64,000 nt of DNA from Sutcliffiella horikoshii (lineage in GTDB: Bacteria > Bacillota > Bacilli > Bacillales > Bacillaceae_I). The position numbers and the translations under genes are program-made. This document shows positions 43,308 through 52,213 of this stretch, one piece after another. Numbering within the stretch: position 1 is the stretch's first letter; every line of letters starts with the position of its first letter. Location of the stretch: the NCBI RefSeq assembly GCF_020524325.1, contig NZ_JAIVKY010000007.1, positions 124,001-188,000 of the forward strand, read 5' to 3'. The notes beneath the pieces were generated by a model that saw only the letters and a list, made by a program, of their open reading frames with translations, ran no database searches and was not told where the DNA came from.

Positions 43308-43607
43308 ATGCCTGGTGGTACAGACGGATCGATGTATGGTTTGATGGCGGCGTACGTAAGCACTAATTTTGACTCGTCGACAAAACTTTCCCACGATCGT
43401 TATGAAGTGTATGTAAATGGTGACTTTGTTGGGCAGAAAAATTTGCTCTCCACAAGAGAAGACGTTACAAGTGTCAATGAATTCTTACATTCACATGGAT
43501 ATAATGACTTTTTGTCTAACATAGATGGTGATCATTATCATATACAAACGGAAAAAAAAGAACGGGAGCTTAAACAGGCTCTGCAAATTTATCTTCATTC
43601 AAGATGA
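43308..43607 (+). CDS. Small protein of unknown function
   Basis: 99 residues, soluble, with a Gly-rich start (MPGGTDGSMYGLMAAYVST) and a beta-rich middle (YEVYVNGDFVGQKNLL) ending in a charged helix. I do not recognise the family. The ribosome-binding site GGAGGTG is excellent and the frame is well spaced, so I consider it a real gene. It lies between the ywdI- and ywdK-like genes. Confidence 0.6.
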   Translation: MPGGTDGSMYGLMAAYVSTNFDSSTKLSHDRYEVYVNGDFVGQKNLLSTREDVTSVNEFLHSHGYNDFLSNIDGDHYHIQTEKKERELKQALQIYLHSR

Positions 43608-43812
43608 TTTCGACGAAATGCTCTTACTGCTTTCATGAACGAGGCGGTGGGGGCGTTTTTTTATGATAGGAGGGAGTAAGTGAACATTATGTGTACTCAG
43701 GTTAAATAACGGAGGGCAGCTTAGGTATCCCGCTTGGTCCGGGGAAGCTAATACTATATAATTCATTATATTGAAGAAATTAAACAGACCTTTTGAAAGG
43801 TGGAAAATGGAC

Positions 43813-44181
43813 ATGAATTTATTTATCATCATTGCAGCAATAAACGCATTTTTGGCAGTGGCTCTCGGGGCATTTGGAGCCCACGGACTGGAAGGAAAAG
43901 TATCCGAGAGAATGATTGAGATCTGGAAAACCGGTGTTACATACCAAATGTTCCATGCAGGCGGACTTTTCGTCGTGGCGCTACTCATGGAACGCTTCAA
44001 CAGCACAGGCCTATTAAACGGAGCAGGCTGGTCCTTCCTCATCGGAATCATCCTATTCTCCGGAAGCCTGTACATCCTCACCCTCTCCGGCGTAAAAATA
44101 CTCGGAGCCATCACCCCACTAGGCGGCGTAGCCTTCCTCATCGGATGGGTGCTCATCATTGTGGCAGCGGTGAAAGGGTAA
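43813..44181 (+). CDS. DUF423 membrane protein (YwdK-like)
   Basis: 122 residues with four hydrophobic segments and the DUF423 signature stretch VALGAFGAHGLEGKVSERMIEIWKTG (shown here in two pieces: VALGAFGAHGLEGK near 15-30, then WKTGVTYQMFHAGG). B. subtilis YwdK is 123 residues. The ATG at 43813 is nine bases after AAAGGTGG; one at 43807 is too close. Function unknown. It ends at a bidirectional terminator shared with gerQ. Confidence 0.85.
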   Translation: MNLFIIIAAINAFLAVALGAFGAHGLEGKVSERMIEIWKTGVTYQMFHAGGLFVVALLMERFNSTGLLNGAGWSFLIGIILFSGSLYILTLSGVKILGAITPLGGVAFLIGWVLIIVAAVKG

Positions 44182-44236
44182 AAGGGTTTTAGATAGTTTG
44201 GTTTATTGCGTTTGAGTTGTAAAGAGGTAAAGGAAT

Positions 44237-44302
44237 AAAGAGGGGTCTGACCCGCTGTGCGTTAATGCGTTAACACACAACATCGTCAGCCCCTCTTTTT
44301 TA
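44237..44302. terminator. Bidirectional hairpin of the GGGTCTGACCC family
   Basis: Arms AAAGAGGGG..TGAC and GTCA.CCCCTCTTT between the convergent ywdK-like gene and gerQ, with a T-run after it on the plus strand. Confidence 0.8.
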
Positions 44303-44334
44303 TTTGTTTTCTAAAGCTTTTCTTTAGTTTGTTT

Positions 44335-44868
44335 TTACCTTGGTTGGTATTGGGTCAGGCCTCCGCCGTTGAATGGGTATTCGTAGTCGAGCTCTTCGTC
44401 GAATGTGATGTAGTCTAGGTAAACCATCAGGAGTAGGTAGCGTTTGCCGGTTTGTGGGTCACTCAGGATAATGTGATCGCGTCCTGCCGCTTCTATGATT
44501 CCTTTAAATATTTTTGCATTCCATTCCCGGTTGTTCTCGAATGTCATGTACACGGTTGCCAGTTTCCCACGATTTAAGCGAAGAATATTTTCAATATAGG
44601 ATTGCTCTAGCGGAAGCATGCCTGGAACATCCTGCCCACCTTGCTGGCCGCCAGGTTGAAATTGAGTTGGATAAGATGGTATTCCTGTTTGCTGTCCTGC
44701 CACTTGCTGTTGTTGAGGTTGCTGCTGTTGCATTTGCTGCATCGGAAAACCGCCTCCACCGCCACCATACCACTGTTGCCCATAGTTTCTGTAATAGGAT
44801 GAGTAAGGATCTGCTCCGTACCCCGTAGAAAAAGGGGTACCTGCTGCCTGAGAAAACTGTTGATTCAT
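44335..44868 (-). CDS. gerQ: Spore coat protein GerQ
   Basis: 177 residues. The N-terminal half is low-complexity, rich in Gln, Gly and Tyr (about 1-85), followed by the conserved GerQ domain (about 86-170, with LPLEQSYIENILRLNRGK and the acidic LDYEYPF). In B. subtilis GerQ (YwdL) is cross-linked into the coat by transglutaminase Tgl and is needed for localisation of the cortex-lytic enzyme CwlJ. Lysines are mostly in the C-terminal domain. GAGGAGGGA precedes the ATG. It indicates a spore former. Confidence 0.95.
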   Translation of the reverse strand: MNQQFSQAAGTPFSTGYGADPYSSYYRNYGQQWYGGGGGGFPMQQMQQQQPQQQQVAGQQTGIPSYPTQFQPGGQQGGQDVPGMLPLEQSYIENILRLNRGKLATVYMTFENNREWNAKIFKGIIEAAGRDHIILSDPQTGKRYLLLMVYLDYITFDEELDYEYPFNGGGLTQYQPR

Positions 44869-45096
44869 CTGTCATTCCCTCCTCAAAAACTTTTATCTGC
44901 TTCGTTGTGAGAAATAACTCCCATCTCCATGCCCAAACCCACCTCGCTCGGGCTGAAAAGGGTGCTATGGTTCAAAAGATTAAGTCGCACTACTTGATTG
45001 TATGAGTTTTTAAGAAGGAATATGACAGGGGTGGAGAGGGGGGAGGAGTAATAAGAAAGTTAGAGTACGAAATTGTTTCAACAAATGTAACAGGGA

Positions 45097-45460
45097 AGAC
45101 GTCTCAAGGCCCGAAGCTCGAAAACCCAAAGAGGTTCGGTAACAGAAAAGACGTCTCAAGGCCCGAAGCTCGAAAACCCAAAGGTGTTCGGTAACAGAAA
45201 AGACGTCTCAAGGCGCGAAGCTTCAAAAACCAAAAGCGTTCGGTAACAGAAGAGACGTCTCAAGGCCCGAAGCTCGAAAACTCAAAGGCGTTCGGTAACA
45301 GAAAAGACGTCTCGAGGCCCGAAGCTTCAAAAACCAAAAGCGTTCGGTAACAGAGAAGGCGTCTCAAAGCCCGAAGCTCGAAAACCCAAAGAGGTTCGGT
45401 AACAGAGAGGACATCTCAACTCCCAAAGCTCCCCCAAAAATAGTGTTCGATAATAGAAAA
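45097..45460. repeat. 52-bp tandem array C (seven units)
   Basis: Units start at 45097, 45149, 45201, 45253, 45305, 45357 and 45409, exactly 52 bp apart; a degenerate piece follows near 45469. Each unit starts with the palindrome AGACGTCT or a variant and contains the arms CCGAA and TTCGG (GGCCCGAAGCTCGAAAA...GTTCGGTAACAGA). The sequence is unrelated to arrays A, B and D. It fills most of the 690-bp gap between gerQ and hemQ. Confidence 0.95.
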
Positions 45461-45561
45461 ATAGACAAGTCGTCTCAGATCCGAAACATCACAAAAAAAC
45501 GCCAAGCCACCAAACTGGGAATCCAACTGGGCGGCTTGACGTCAGCAAATCAATCTTTATT

Positions 45562-46305
45562 TTACACGTGCAAGAAAGAATAAACGCGATCTTCTTCCAA
45601 CAGGTTACCTACATAGAATGCACCAAACTCACCGAAACGCGCACTAACTTCGTCAAAGCGCATTTCATATACAAGCTTCTTGAACTGAAGTGCTTCGTCC
45701 GCAAACAATGTTACGCCCCACTCGTAGTCGTCAAAACCGACAGAACCAGTGATGACCTGCTTCACTTTTCCAGCATACTGACGGCCAATCATCCCGTGGC
45801 TGCGCATCATACGGCGACGGTCTTCCATCGGCAGCATATACCAGTTGTCTTCCCCGTTACGGCGCTTGTCCATCGGGTAGAAGCAGACATGCTTTGCTTT
45901 TGGCAATTCAGGGTATAGTCTAGCAAGGATTTGCGGATTCTGATAAGGATCCTCGCCTTCAGGTAAGTAGTTGCTAAGCTCTACAATCGACACATAAGAG
46001 TGTACAGGAACTGTGTATTGAGCTAAAGTTGTTTTATTAAATTCGTTTTCGATTTCATTCAATTCTTCTAACGTCGGACGAAGAAGCATCATCATGAAGT
46101 CCGCTTTCTGCCCCACGATGGAGTACAACGCGTGACTTCCGTTCTTTTCTAATTGAACCGTGTTCCATTTCTCCACAAGTCCAAGGAATTCATTAATAGC
46201 CGTTTGGCGTTCTTCGCTTGAAAGCGTCTTCCAAAGGGCCCAATCTACCGTACGAAAATCATGGAGGCAATACCAGCCATCCAATGTTTGAGCTGCTTCA
46301 CTCAT
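45562..46305 (-). CDS. hemQ: Coproheme decarboxylase
   Basis: 247-residue chlorite-dismutase-family protein. The catalytic Tyr143 and nearby Lys147 lie in CFYPMDKRR, and the proximal heme ligand His170 in MMRSHGMIG, matching the Tyr145/Lys149/His172 set of characterised HemQ with a constant offset. It performs the last step of the coproporphyrin-dependent heme pathway of Gram-positives: coproheme to heme b with two decarboxylations. The ATG at 46305 lies nine bases after AAGGAGTG; a GTG at 46314 is inside that site. Confidence 0.95.
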   Translation of the reverse strand: MSEAAQTLDGWYCLHDFRTVDWALWKTLSSEERQTAINEFLGLVEKWNTVQLEKNGSHALYSIVGQKADFMMMLLRPTLEELNEIENEFNKTTLAQYTVPVHSYVSIVELSNYLPEGEDPYQNPQILARLYPELPKAKHVCFYPMDKRRNGEDNWYMLPMEDRRRMMRSHGMIGRQYAGKVKQVITGSVGFDDYEWGVTLFADEALQFKKLVYEMRFDEVSARFGEFGAFYVGNLLEEDRVYSFLHV

Positions 46306-46494
46306 TACAATCACTCCTTAAAAAGATTGTGTATGTATCCTTCCTTACTATATCACAGTTTCCCCATGACTTCCTGTAAGTAAAACTCCAAAATTGTGAA
46401 AGCTTCATGAATAGGAAAAGGCAGCACAGATACAATAGTAGGGCATAGACGGAGGACTTTTTTTAGAAAATAAAGACTTTTTTCTGTAAGCGAT

Positions 46495-46508
46495 AACAAT
46501 AGAAGGTA
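46495..46508. promoter_or_regulatory. Perfect cre site upstream of pta
   Basis: TGTAAGCGATAACA matches TGWAANCGNTNWCA at every defined position. Its centre lies about 55 bp before the transcription start predicted from the downstream -10, the distance at which CcpA activates pta in B. subtilis. Confidence 0.85.
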
Positions 46509-46521
46509 TCGGTTGCTTTTC

Positions 46522-46549
46522 CATGTTGAAGGAGTATCCTAAACAATAG
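46522..46549 (+). promoter_or_regulatory. Probable sigma-A promoter of pta
   Basis: TTGCTT, 16-bp spacer, TATCCT. A weak promoter, consistent with dependence on CcpA activation at the upstream cre. Confidence 0.5.
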
Positions 46550-46583
46550 AAGCGAAAATAAAGCGGATTAAGGAGTGACCTTT

Positions 46584-47558
46584 GTGAGCGATTTATTTCA
46601 AACATTAAAAGACAAAGTGGCAGGAAAAGATATCAAAATTGTATTCCCAGAAGGAAATGATGAGCGTGTATTAACGGCTGTTGCACGTTTGGCTGCAGAA
46701 AATATGGTGAAGCCAATTGTGGTTGGAGATTTGGACGAGATCAACGGACTTGCTTCCGAGTTAAAGCTGACTCTGGACGGCGTAGAAATTTACGATCCAA
46801 AGACATACGAAAACATGGACGAGCTTGTCGCTTCTTTCGTGGAGCGTCGTAAAGGTAAAGCGACGGAAGAGGATGCACGTAAAATCTTATTGAACCCGAA
46901 CTACTTCGGCACCATGCTTGTACACGTGGACCGTGCGCAAGGACTTGTAAGTGGAGCGGCGCATTCTACAGCCGACACAGTGCGTCCGGCATTACAAATT
47001 ATCAAAACAAAAGAAGGCGTACGCAAAACTTCTGGTGTTTTCATCATGGTTCGTAACGACGAGAAGTATGTATTCGCAGACTGCGCAATCAACATTTCTC
47101 CTGACAGCAATGACCTTGCAGAAATCGCAGTTGAGAGTGCGGCAACAGCGAACATGTTCGGTATTGAGCCGAAAGTGGCAATGCTAAGCTTCTCTACAAA
47201 AGGATCTGCAAAATCACCGGAAACAGAGCGTGTGGTAGAAGCGGCACGCATTGCATCAGAACGTGCACCTGAACTTGTGGTGGACGGAGAGTTCCAATTT
47301 GATGCAGCATTCGTACCATCTGTTGCGGAAAAGAAAGCACCAGGTTCGAAAATCCAAGGTGACGCAAACGTATTCGTATTCCCAAGCTTGGAAGCAGGAA
47401 ACATCGGCTACAAAATTGCTCAACGCCTAGGAAACTTCGAAGCAGTAGGACCAATCCTACAAGGACTCAACAAACCAGTAAACGACCTATCCCGCGGCTG
47501 CAGCGTAGAAGACGTCTACAAACTGGCCCTCATCACAGCAGGCCAAGCGGTTAACTAA
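46584..47558 (+). CDS. pta: Phosphate acetyltransferase
   Basis: 324 residues (B. subtilis Pta is 323). Family stretches include FPEGNDERVLTAVARLA near the N-terminus, GLVSGAAHSTADTVRPALQI near 130, and AMLSFSTKGSA near 205. It converts acetyl-CoA and phosphate to acetyl phosphate, feeding overflow acetate formation with an acetate kinase (not in the window). The start is GTG at 46584 nine bases after AAGGAGTG; an in-frame GTG at 46575 overlaps the site. Probably CcpA-activated. Confidence 0.96.
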   Translation: MSDLFQTLKDKVAGKDIKIVFPEGNDERVLTAVARLAAENMVKPIVVGDLDEINGLASELKLTLDGVEIYDPKTYENMDELVASFVERRKGKATEEDARKILLNPNYFGTMLVHVDRAQGLVSGAAHSTADTVRPALQIIKTKEGVRKTSGVFIMVRNDEKYVFADCAINISPDSNDLAEIAVESAATANMFGIEPKVAMLSFSTKGSAKSPETERVVEAARIASERAPELVVDGEFQFDAAFVPSVAEKKAPGSKIQGDANVFVFPSLEAGNIGYKIAQRLGNFEAVGPILQGLNKPVNDLSRGCSVEDVYKLALITAGQAVN

Positions 47559-47580
47559 CTTACTTAATAGAAATAACATA

Positions 47581-47616
47581 AAAAGAGGTATGTGCCACCA
47601 AGCACATACCTCTTTT
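47581..47616 (+). terminator. Terminator of pta
   Basis: Perfect 15-bp stem AAAAGAGGTATGTGC / GCACATACCTCTTTT. Confidence 0.95.
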
Positions 47617-47640
47617 AAGTATTCGACACGGAGAGGGAAA

Positions 47641-47679
47641 ACCCTTTGGGGGTCTGACCCCCAAAGGGTATTTTTTTTC
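47641..47679 (+). terminator. Second hairpin after pta (GGGTCTGACCC family)
   Basis: ACCCTTTGGGGGTC / GACCCCCAAAGGGT around a short loop, followed by T8. A second terminator ahead of lipL. Confidence 0.88.
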
Positions 47680-47746
47680 TCGAAAACCATGTATTATAAT
47701 GCTAAGTAACCTATAAGTACGGTATTTAAGAGGAGCATTCAAGATT

Positions 47747-48628
47747 ATGACAGAACCAACAGGATCAACAGAATCAACATCAATTCACACGCCTGCGCTT
47801 CAGTTGTTGAAGCAGCCGAGTTGGCGAATTATAGATCAGTCATCCTTAGGGACAAATTTTCATGCGCTGCAATCTTTTGCGATGGATGACACATTATGCA
47901 CCGCTGTTGGCAAAGGAGACAGCGGAGCGACATGTCGGACGTGGGTGCACCATAACACGGTGGTGTTAGGCATTCAGGATACCCGTCTTCCGCACTTACA
48001 AGCAGGAATTGATTATCTGAACAGTCAAGGCTATGAGGTAATCGTCAGGAACTCGGGTGGACTTGCAGTCGTCCTGGACCAAGGCGTCCTGAACATTTCC
48101 CTTGTTTTTCCGGAAGGAGAGAAGGCAATCGATATCAATCGTGGGTATGATGCGATGTGGGAGCTCACAAAGCATATGTTTCGTGATATGCCTTACAACA
48201 TGGAGGCGAAGGAAATTGTCGGTTCCTATTGCCCTGGTAGTTACGACCTCAGCATTGAAGATAAAAAGTTTGCAGGCATCTCTCAGCGTCGTATTCGCGG
48301 AGGAGTGGCTGTTCAAATTTATTTATGCATTGACGGAAGTGGATCGGAGCGGGCAAAGATGATCGGAGAGTTCTACAAACGCTCCCTTCAAGGTGAAACG
48401 ACCAAGTTCGCATTTCCGACTATTGTGCCAAACGTGATGGCATCCCTAACAGAGCTTACTGGTCAGAATCTAACAGTGCAAGACGTGATGCTGCGCCTTC
48501 TCACCTCACTGAAAGAAATTAGCGGCACCATCTTCTCCAACACCTTACAGGGCCATGAGCTGGACTTGTACGAGCAATACTACGCAAGAATTGTGGAACG
48601 AAACGAAAAAGTTCTGGGAGAAAAATAA
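47747..48628 (+). CDS. lipL: Octanoyl-[GcvH]:protein N-octanoyltransferase
   Basis: 293 residues of the LplA/LipB-like cofactor transferase fold. [20 protein letters not shown] near 103 is the octanoate/lipoate-binding RRxGGG-type strand with an altered first motif. The catalytic Cys lies in [12 protein letters not shown] near 165, followed by the conserved KFAGISQRR. LipL moves octanoate from GcvH to the E2 subunits of 2-oxoacid dehydrogenases. B. subtilis LipL (YwfL) is 281 residues and also follows pta. Confidence 0.92.
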   Translation: MTEPTGSTESTSIHTPALQLLKQPSWRIIDQSSLGTNFHALQSFAMDDTLCTAVGKGDSGATCRTWVHHNTVVLGIQDTRLPHLQAGIDYLNSQGYEVIVRNSGGLAVVLDQGVLNISLVFPEGEKAIDINRGYDAMWELTKHMFRDMPYNMEAKEIVGSYCPGSYDLSIEDKKFAGISQRRIRGGVAVQIYLCIDGSGSERAKMIGEFYKRSLQGETTKFAFPTIVPNVMASLTELTGQNLTVQDVMLRLLTSLKEISGTIFSNTLQGHELDLYEQYYARIVERNEKVLGEK

Positions 48629-48683
48629 AAAGGGTCTGACCCCACTTTAACGCATTAACGTAAGTGGGGTCAGACCCCTTTTA
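48626..48683. terminator. Bidirectional terminator (GGGTCTGACCC family)
   Basis: Nearly perfect 20-bp arms, AAAAGGGTCTGACCCCACTT and AAGTGGGGTCAGACCCcttt, around a 14-nt loop, between convergent lipL and rsfA. It begins at the lipL stop. Confidence 0.93.
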
Positions 48684-48694
48684 TCTTTTTATCT

Positions 48695-49462
48695 CTATTC
48701 CGCCAGTTTCTCCAGATTGCCGTTGCGGTCCATCATGAATTTGGATGGGACGTGTTCTTCTTCGTCGAAGAGGACTAGTTTGCGGGCACGGTTCATGATT
48801 TTCATGAGTGTTTCGTAGTCTTCTTGGACGGTGACTTGTTCGTCTTGTAGTTTTTGCACGCGTTTTTCCAGTTCGTTGTTAGCGCGCGCAAGTTCTGCGT
48901 TTTCTTTTACTAATCTCTCATTTTCTTGTTGTAGAGCACTAGTATGAACGTTTGAGTGTTTCATGGTTTGTAAGAAACTTATTACTTGCTCCATCGATAA
49001 AGAAGATCCCATGCCCATTCCCATGCTGCCACTTCCATAGCCTGCAAAAGATGGTTGTGCTTTCAGTTCGGCAGCTCTTCTTTCCACTCTTGTTTGTGGA
49101 GCGGTAAAAGATTGCTTTTCTTCCAGAGCTTCCATTGGTCTTTCCTCCATCTGCTCCAACACAAACGGCAACTCTTCATTCACCACAGTCTCAGGCGGCG
49201 TGTACAATAGCTTCTTCGTAGGCTGCCCTAGTGCACGCTGACGTTGTTTTCGTTGCTTTTTCGCAAGCTGTAGCGCCTTTTCATAGTCATGTCTCACGAC
49301 CGCGTTCCAGCGGAATCCACATGCAGCAGACGTACGGTTCAGCTTGTCGCCGACCTCTTCAAATGCATTCAACTGGGTGCTTCCTTCACGGACATGGCGC
49401 AGAACGGTTTCTGCTAGCAATAAATCATTCTCTTCGGACCAAGCATCTTGACGATCTTTCAT
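48695..49462 (-). CDS. rsfA: RsfA-family prespore transcription factor
   Basis: 255 residues. An N-terminal Myb/SANT-like helix-turn-helix (about 5-55: [20 protein letters not shown], then [14 protein letters not shown]) is followed by a low-complexity linker and a C-terminal coiled coil (about 165-225). In B. subtilis RsfA (YwfN) is made under SigF in the forespore and modulates SigF-dependent genes. Its position after lipL matches that genome. Convergent with lipL. Confidence 0.92.
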   Translation of the reverse strand: MKDRQDAWSEENDLLLAETVLRHVREGSTQLNAFEEVGDKLNRTSAACGFRWNAVVRHDYEKALQLAKKQRKQRQRALGQPTKKLLYTPPETVVNEELPFVLEQMEERPMEALEEKQSFTAPQTRVERRAAELKAQPSFAGYGSGSMGMGMGSSLSMEQVISFLQTMKHSNVHTSALQQENERLVKENAELARANNELEKRVQKLQDEQVTVQEDYETLMKIMNRARKLVLFDEEEHVPSKFMMDRNGNLEKLAE

Positions 49463-49695
49463 ATATAATCCAACTCCCTTATTTAATCATCGTTCTGTCT
49501 ATATTTTTGACGGAGAAAAAAATATTTATACATATTCATAGAAAAAATTACTAGATTGTTATCTGTCAGTATTTCGCCCAGAATCTCCTAGAAATGAACT
49601 TGCATTGTCCATGGATTCCCTGTAAAATACCTTTTAGTTAACGAACGATAAAGTGACTCCAATCACTTTTTTATAAGAAAGGGCTGTGTAAAACC

Positions 49696-49920
49696 ATGGC
49701 AAATGAGTTTCGCATTTGTGATGACTGCGACGCAACCAACGTGAAAACTCTCATTCCGAAACTAAAAAAAGTGGACGAGGGAGCATGTGTGGAAGTGGGC
49801 TGTCAATCCTATTGCGGGCCGGGAAGAAAGAAGTCGTTTGCATTCGTAAACAACCGTCCTGTCTCCGCCCCAACAGAAGATGAACTAATTGAAAAAATAG
49901 AGAAAAAGCTAAAGAAATAA
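49696..49920 (+). CDS. DUF1450 small cysteine-rich protein
   Basis: 74 residues. Four cysteines in [16 protein letters not shown] and SYCGPG, and the ending [14 protein letters not shown], fit the DUF1450 (YuzB-like) family. The fold resembles a small thioredoxin-like [2Fe-2S] protein; function unknown. Spacing of GAAAGGG before the ATG is good. A hairpin terminator follows. Confidence 0.82.
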   Translation: MANEFRICDDCDATNVKTLIPKLKKVDEGACVEVGCQSYCGPGRKKSFAFVNNRPVSAPTEDELIEKIEKKLKK

Positions 49921-49955
49921 AAATCGCCTCTGTATCCTGCATAGGTGATTTTTTA
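49921..49955 (+). terminator. Terminator of the DUF1450 gene
   Basis: Stem AATCGCCT / AGGTGATT with T5 after it. Confidence 0.85.
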
Positions 49956-50024
49956 TTCGCTTTTCTAGAAAAAAAGACTAATTGGCAACGAAGTAGGGTA
50001 AACCCTTAAGGGAGTTGAGTTTCC

Positions 50025-50154
50025 CCTGGTTGTCGAAGTGCAGGGTGTTCGACTCCGGAGGGAGATAGCGATAGACTTGAGACCCCACAGGCGAAGCCGA
50101 GGAGGCTCAAGCACCGCCCCTCGGAAAGCGAACACCCGGAACGAAGACTACCAG
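50025..50154 (+). repeat. ~130-bp palindromic intergenic element, copy 9
   Basis: Forward copy. Outer arms CCTGGT / ACCAGG, next arms GGGTGTTCG / CGAACACCC, core CTTGAGACCCCACAGGCGAA...GAGGAGGCTCAAGCACCG. Confidence 0.9.
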
Positions 50155-50253
50155 GAGTTATATTATTCACCCAATATCCATCCTTTTCTTGTAAAATATT
50201 TGCGATATAATAGAGTTAGATAATATTATGCCGAAAATAAAGAGGTCAACGAA

Positions 50254-51552
50254 ATGAGTTATGCAACCGAAAAACTGAGTGAAGAAAAGGTATTTAAGGA
50301 TCCTGTACACCGTTACGTCCATGTGCGCGACAGGGTTGTTTGGGATTTAATTGGGACTAGGGAATTTCAGCGTTTGCGCCGAATTCGCCAGCTAGGTACC
50401 ACCTATTTGACGTTCCATGGAGCGGAGCATAGCCGACTTAACCATTCATTGGGAGTATACGAGATTGTCCGACGCATCATTGATGACGGATTTGATGGAA
50501 GACAAGACTGGAATCCGGATGATCGCTTGTTATGCCTTTGTGCTGCCTTGCTGCACGATTTGGGACATGGTCCATTTTCGCATTCCTTTGAAAAGGTGTT
50601 CCACTTAGATCATGAAGATTTTACCCAAGCCATCATTCTAGGCGACACAGAAGTTAACGCGGTGCTACGAAAAGTCCATAAGAATTTTCCAAAAGATGTA
50701 GCCGAAGTCATCGCGAAAACATATAAAAATAAATTAGTGGTTAGCATGATTTCTAGTCAGATAGATGCTGACAGAATGGACTACTTGCAGCGTGACGCTT
50801 ATTTTACCGGAGTCAGTTACGGGCATTTCGATATGGAGCGAATCCTGCGCGTCATGCGCCCTCGAGAAGATCAGGTTGTCATTAAATCGAGCGGGATGCA
50901 TGCGGTGGAAGATTATATTATGAGCCGCTACCAAATGTATTGGCAGGTTTATTTTCACCCTGTAACGAGAAGTGCAGAAGTTATTTTGACGAAGATTTTG
51001 CACCGTGCAAAACAATTACACCAAGAATATTACACATTTAAATATCATCCTGTTCATTTTTACTCACTATTTGAGGAAGAAATTTCAGTTGAGGATTACA
51101 TAAAGCTTGATGAAGCAGTGATTATGTATTACTTCCAATCCTGGCAGGAAGAAGAAGATTCGATATTAAGTGACTTATGTCGACGATTTATGAACAGGAA
51201 TTTGTTTAAATACGTCGAATTTAATCCTAATAAGCAAATGATGGACTTGATGGAATTGACAAGTCTCTTTAAGAAAGCGGGCATCGACCCTGCATACTAT
51301 CTAGTGGTGGACTCCTCGTCCGACCTGCCGTACGACTTTTACCGTCCGGGAGAAGAAGAGGAGCGCCTTCCGATTCACCTGCTTATGCCAAACGGGGATG
51401 TGCGTGAGCTTTCAAGGGAATCTGAAATTGTGGATGCCATTTCCGGCAAAAGAAGAACCGATCACAAGCTTTATTTTCCACAAGACATGCTAGAAGATTT
51501 ATCGACGAAAAAATCGGCAAAGAAAAAAATCAGAGAGATACTAGGGATATAG
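50254..51552 (+). CDS. HD-domain phosphohydrolase (YwfO family)
   Basis: 432 residues (B. subtilis YwfO is 433). The N-terminal HD domain has FQRLRRIRQLGTTYLTFHGA, the ligand His in HSRLNHSLGVYE, the HD pair in LLHDLGHGPFSHSFE, and a distal Asp in SSQIDADRMDYLQRD. It belongs to the dGTPase-like nucleotide phosphohydrolases; the physiological substrate is uncertain. It is followed 30 bp later by the ywgA-like gene, probably in the same operon. Confidence 0.9.
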   Translation: MSYATEKLSEEKVFKDPVHRYVHVRDRVVWDLIGTREFQRLRRIRQLGTTYLTFHGAEHSRLNHSLGVYEIVRRIIDDGFDGRQDWNPDDRLLCLCAALLHDLGHGPFSHSFEKVFHLDHEDFTQAIILGDTEVNAVLRKVHKNFPKDVAEVIAKTYKNKLVVSMISSQIDADRMDYLQRDAYFTGVSYGHFDMERILRVMRPREDQVVIKSSGMHAVEDYIMSRYQMYWQVYFHPVTRSAEVILTKILHRAKQLHQEYYTFKYHPVHFYSLFEEEISVEDYIKLDEAVIMYYFQSWQEEEDSILSDLCRRFMNRNLFKYVEFNPNKQMMDLMELTSLFKKAGIDPAYYLVVDSSSDLPYDFYRPGEEEERLPIHLLMPNGDVRELSRESEIVDAISGKRRTDHKLYFPQDMLEDLSTKKSAKKKIREILGI

Positions 51553-51582
51553 GCAACGGATAAGGTTAGGAGATGAAAGGGT

Positions 51583-52089
51583 TTGTTGACAGATCACGCA
51601 AAATTAATGAAGGTGTTTGCATCTGCAGGTGAAGTCATCGGGAGAAAGAAGCTGCAGAAAATGGTGTATATTGCGAAAAAGCTAAATTACCCATTTTACG
51701 AAAAGTACAATTTTCATTTTTACGGACCATATTCCGAAGAAGTGACATTGAGAGTGGAAGAACTCTGCAATCTCGGCTTTTTAAGCGAGCTAAAAGAGAA
51801 CAAAGGGGGCTACTCCCAATATCGGTATACTCTGACGGAAAACGGGGAAGAATTCTTGACGCACTACGACTTGGAAATGCCGCACCTGAACGAGTGCATG
51901 ACCAAGATGAACGAACAGAGCTCCCGCTTTTTAGAGCTTGTTTCCACGGTGCTGTTCTTTGAGAACCTGCCAAAAGAAGAGGTCCAGGAAAAAGTCTTTA
52001 CACTGAAAAGCAAGCAGCGCTATACAGAGGAAGAAGTGAACGAAGCCTACGACTATATCGGAAGCCTTCGTGCATGCATCAAACAATAA
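51583..52089 (+). CDS. YwgA-family protein
   Basis: 168 residues. The N-terminal part (about 1-95) is winged-helix-like (KKLQKMVYIAKKLNYPFYEKY, FHFYGPYSEEV, then YRYTLTENGEEFL), resembling antitoxin/phage-associated SocA-like regulators. B. subtilis YwgA is 166 residues in the same position. The start is TTG at 51583 or 51586, with AGGAG and AAAGGG upstream. Function unknown. Confidence 0.82.
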   Translation: MLTDHAKLMKVFASAGEVIGRKKLQKMVYIAKKLNYPFYEKYNFHFYGPYSEEVTLRVEELCNLGFLSELKENKGGYSQYRYTLTENGEEFLTHYDLEMPHLNECMTKMNEQSSRFLELVSTVLFFENLPKEEVQEKVFTLKSKQRYTEEEVNEAYDYIGSLRACIKQ

Positions 52090-52099
52090 ATCATAGAAG

Positions 52100-52133
52100 C
52101 CCAAGAGGATGGTTGGATCCTTTTGGGTTTTTT
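52100..52133 (+). terminator. Terminator of the ywfO-ywgA operon
   Basis: Stem CCCAAGAGGAT / ATCCTTTTGGG (one mismatch) followed by T6. Confidence 0.9.
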
Positions 52134-52213
52134 GCTTTCTGAAGGCTTACCTCCACCCAAAAACGGGAATGCTACCTTATAAAAAGCCGATAAAAAAGAG
52201 GAGCAACATACAT

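Noticed and set aside
45097-45480. CRISPR or coding tandem repeat
   Set aside because: Units are nearly identical along their full length, leaving no spacers. 52 is not a multiple of three and no frame stays open across units.
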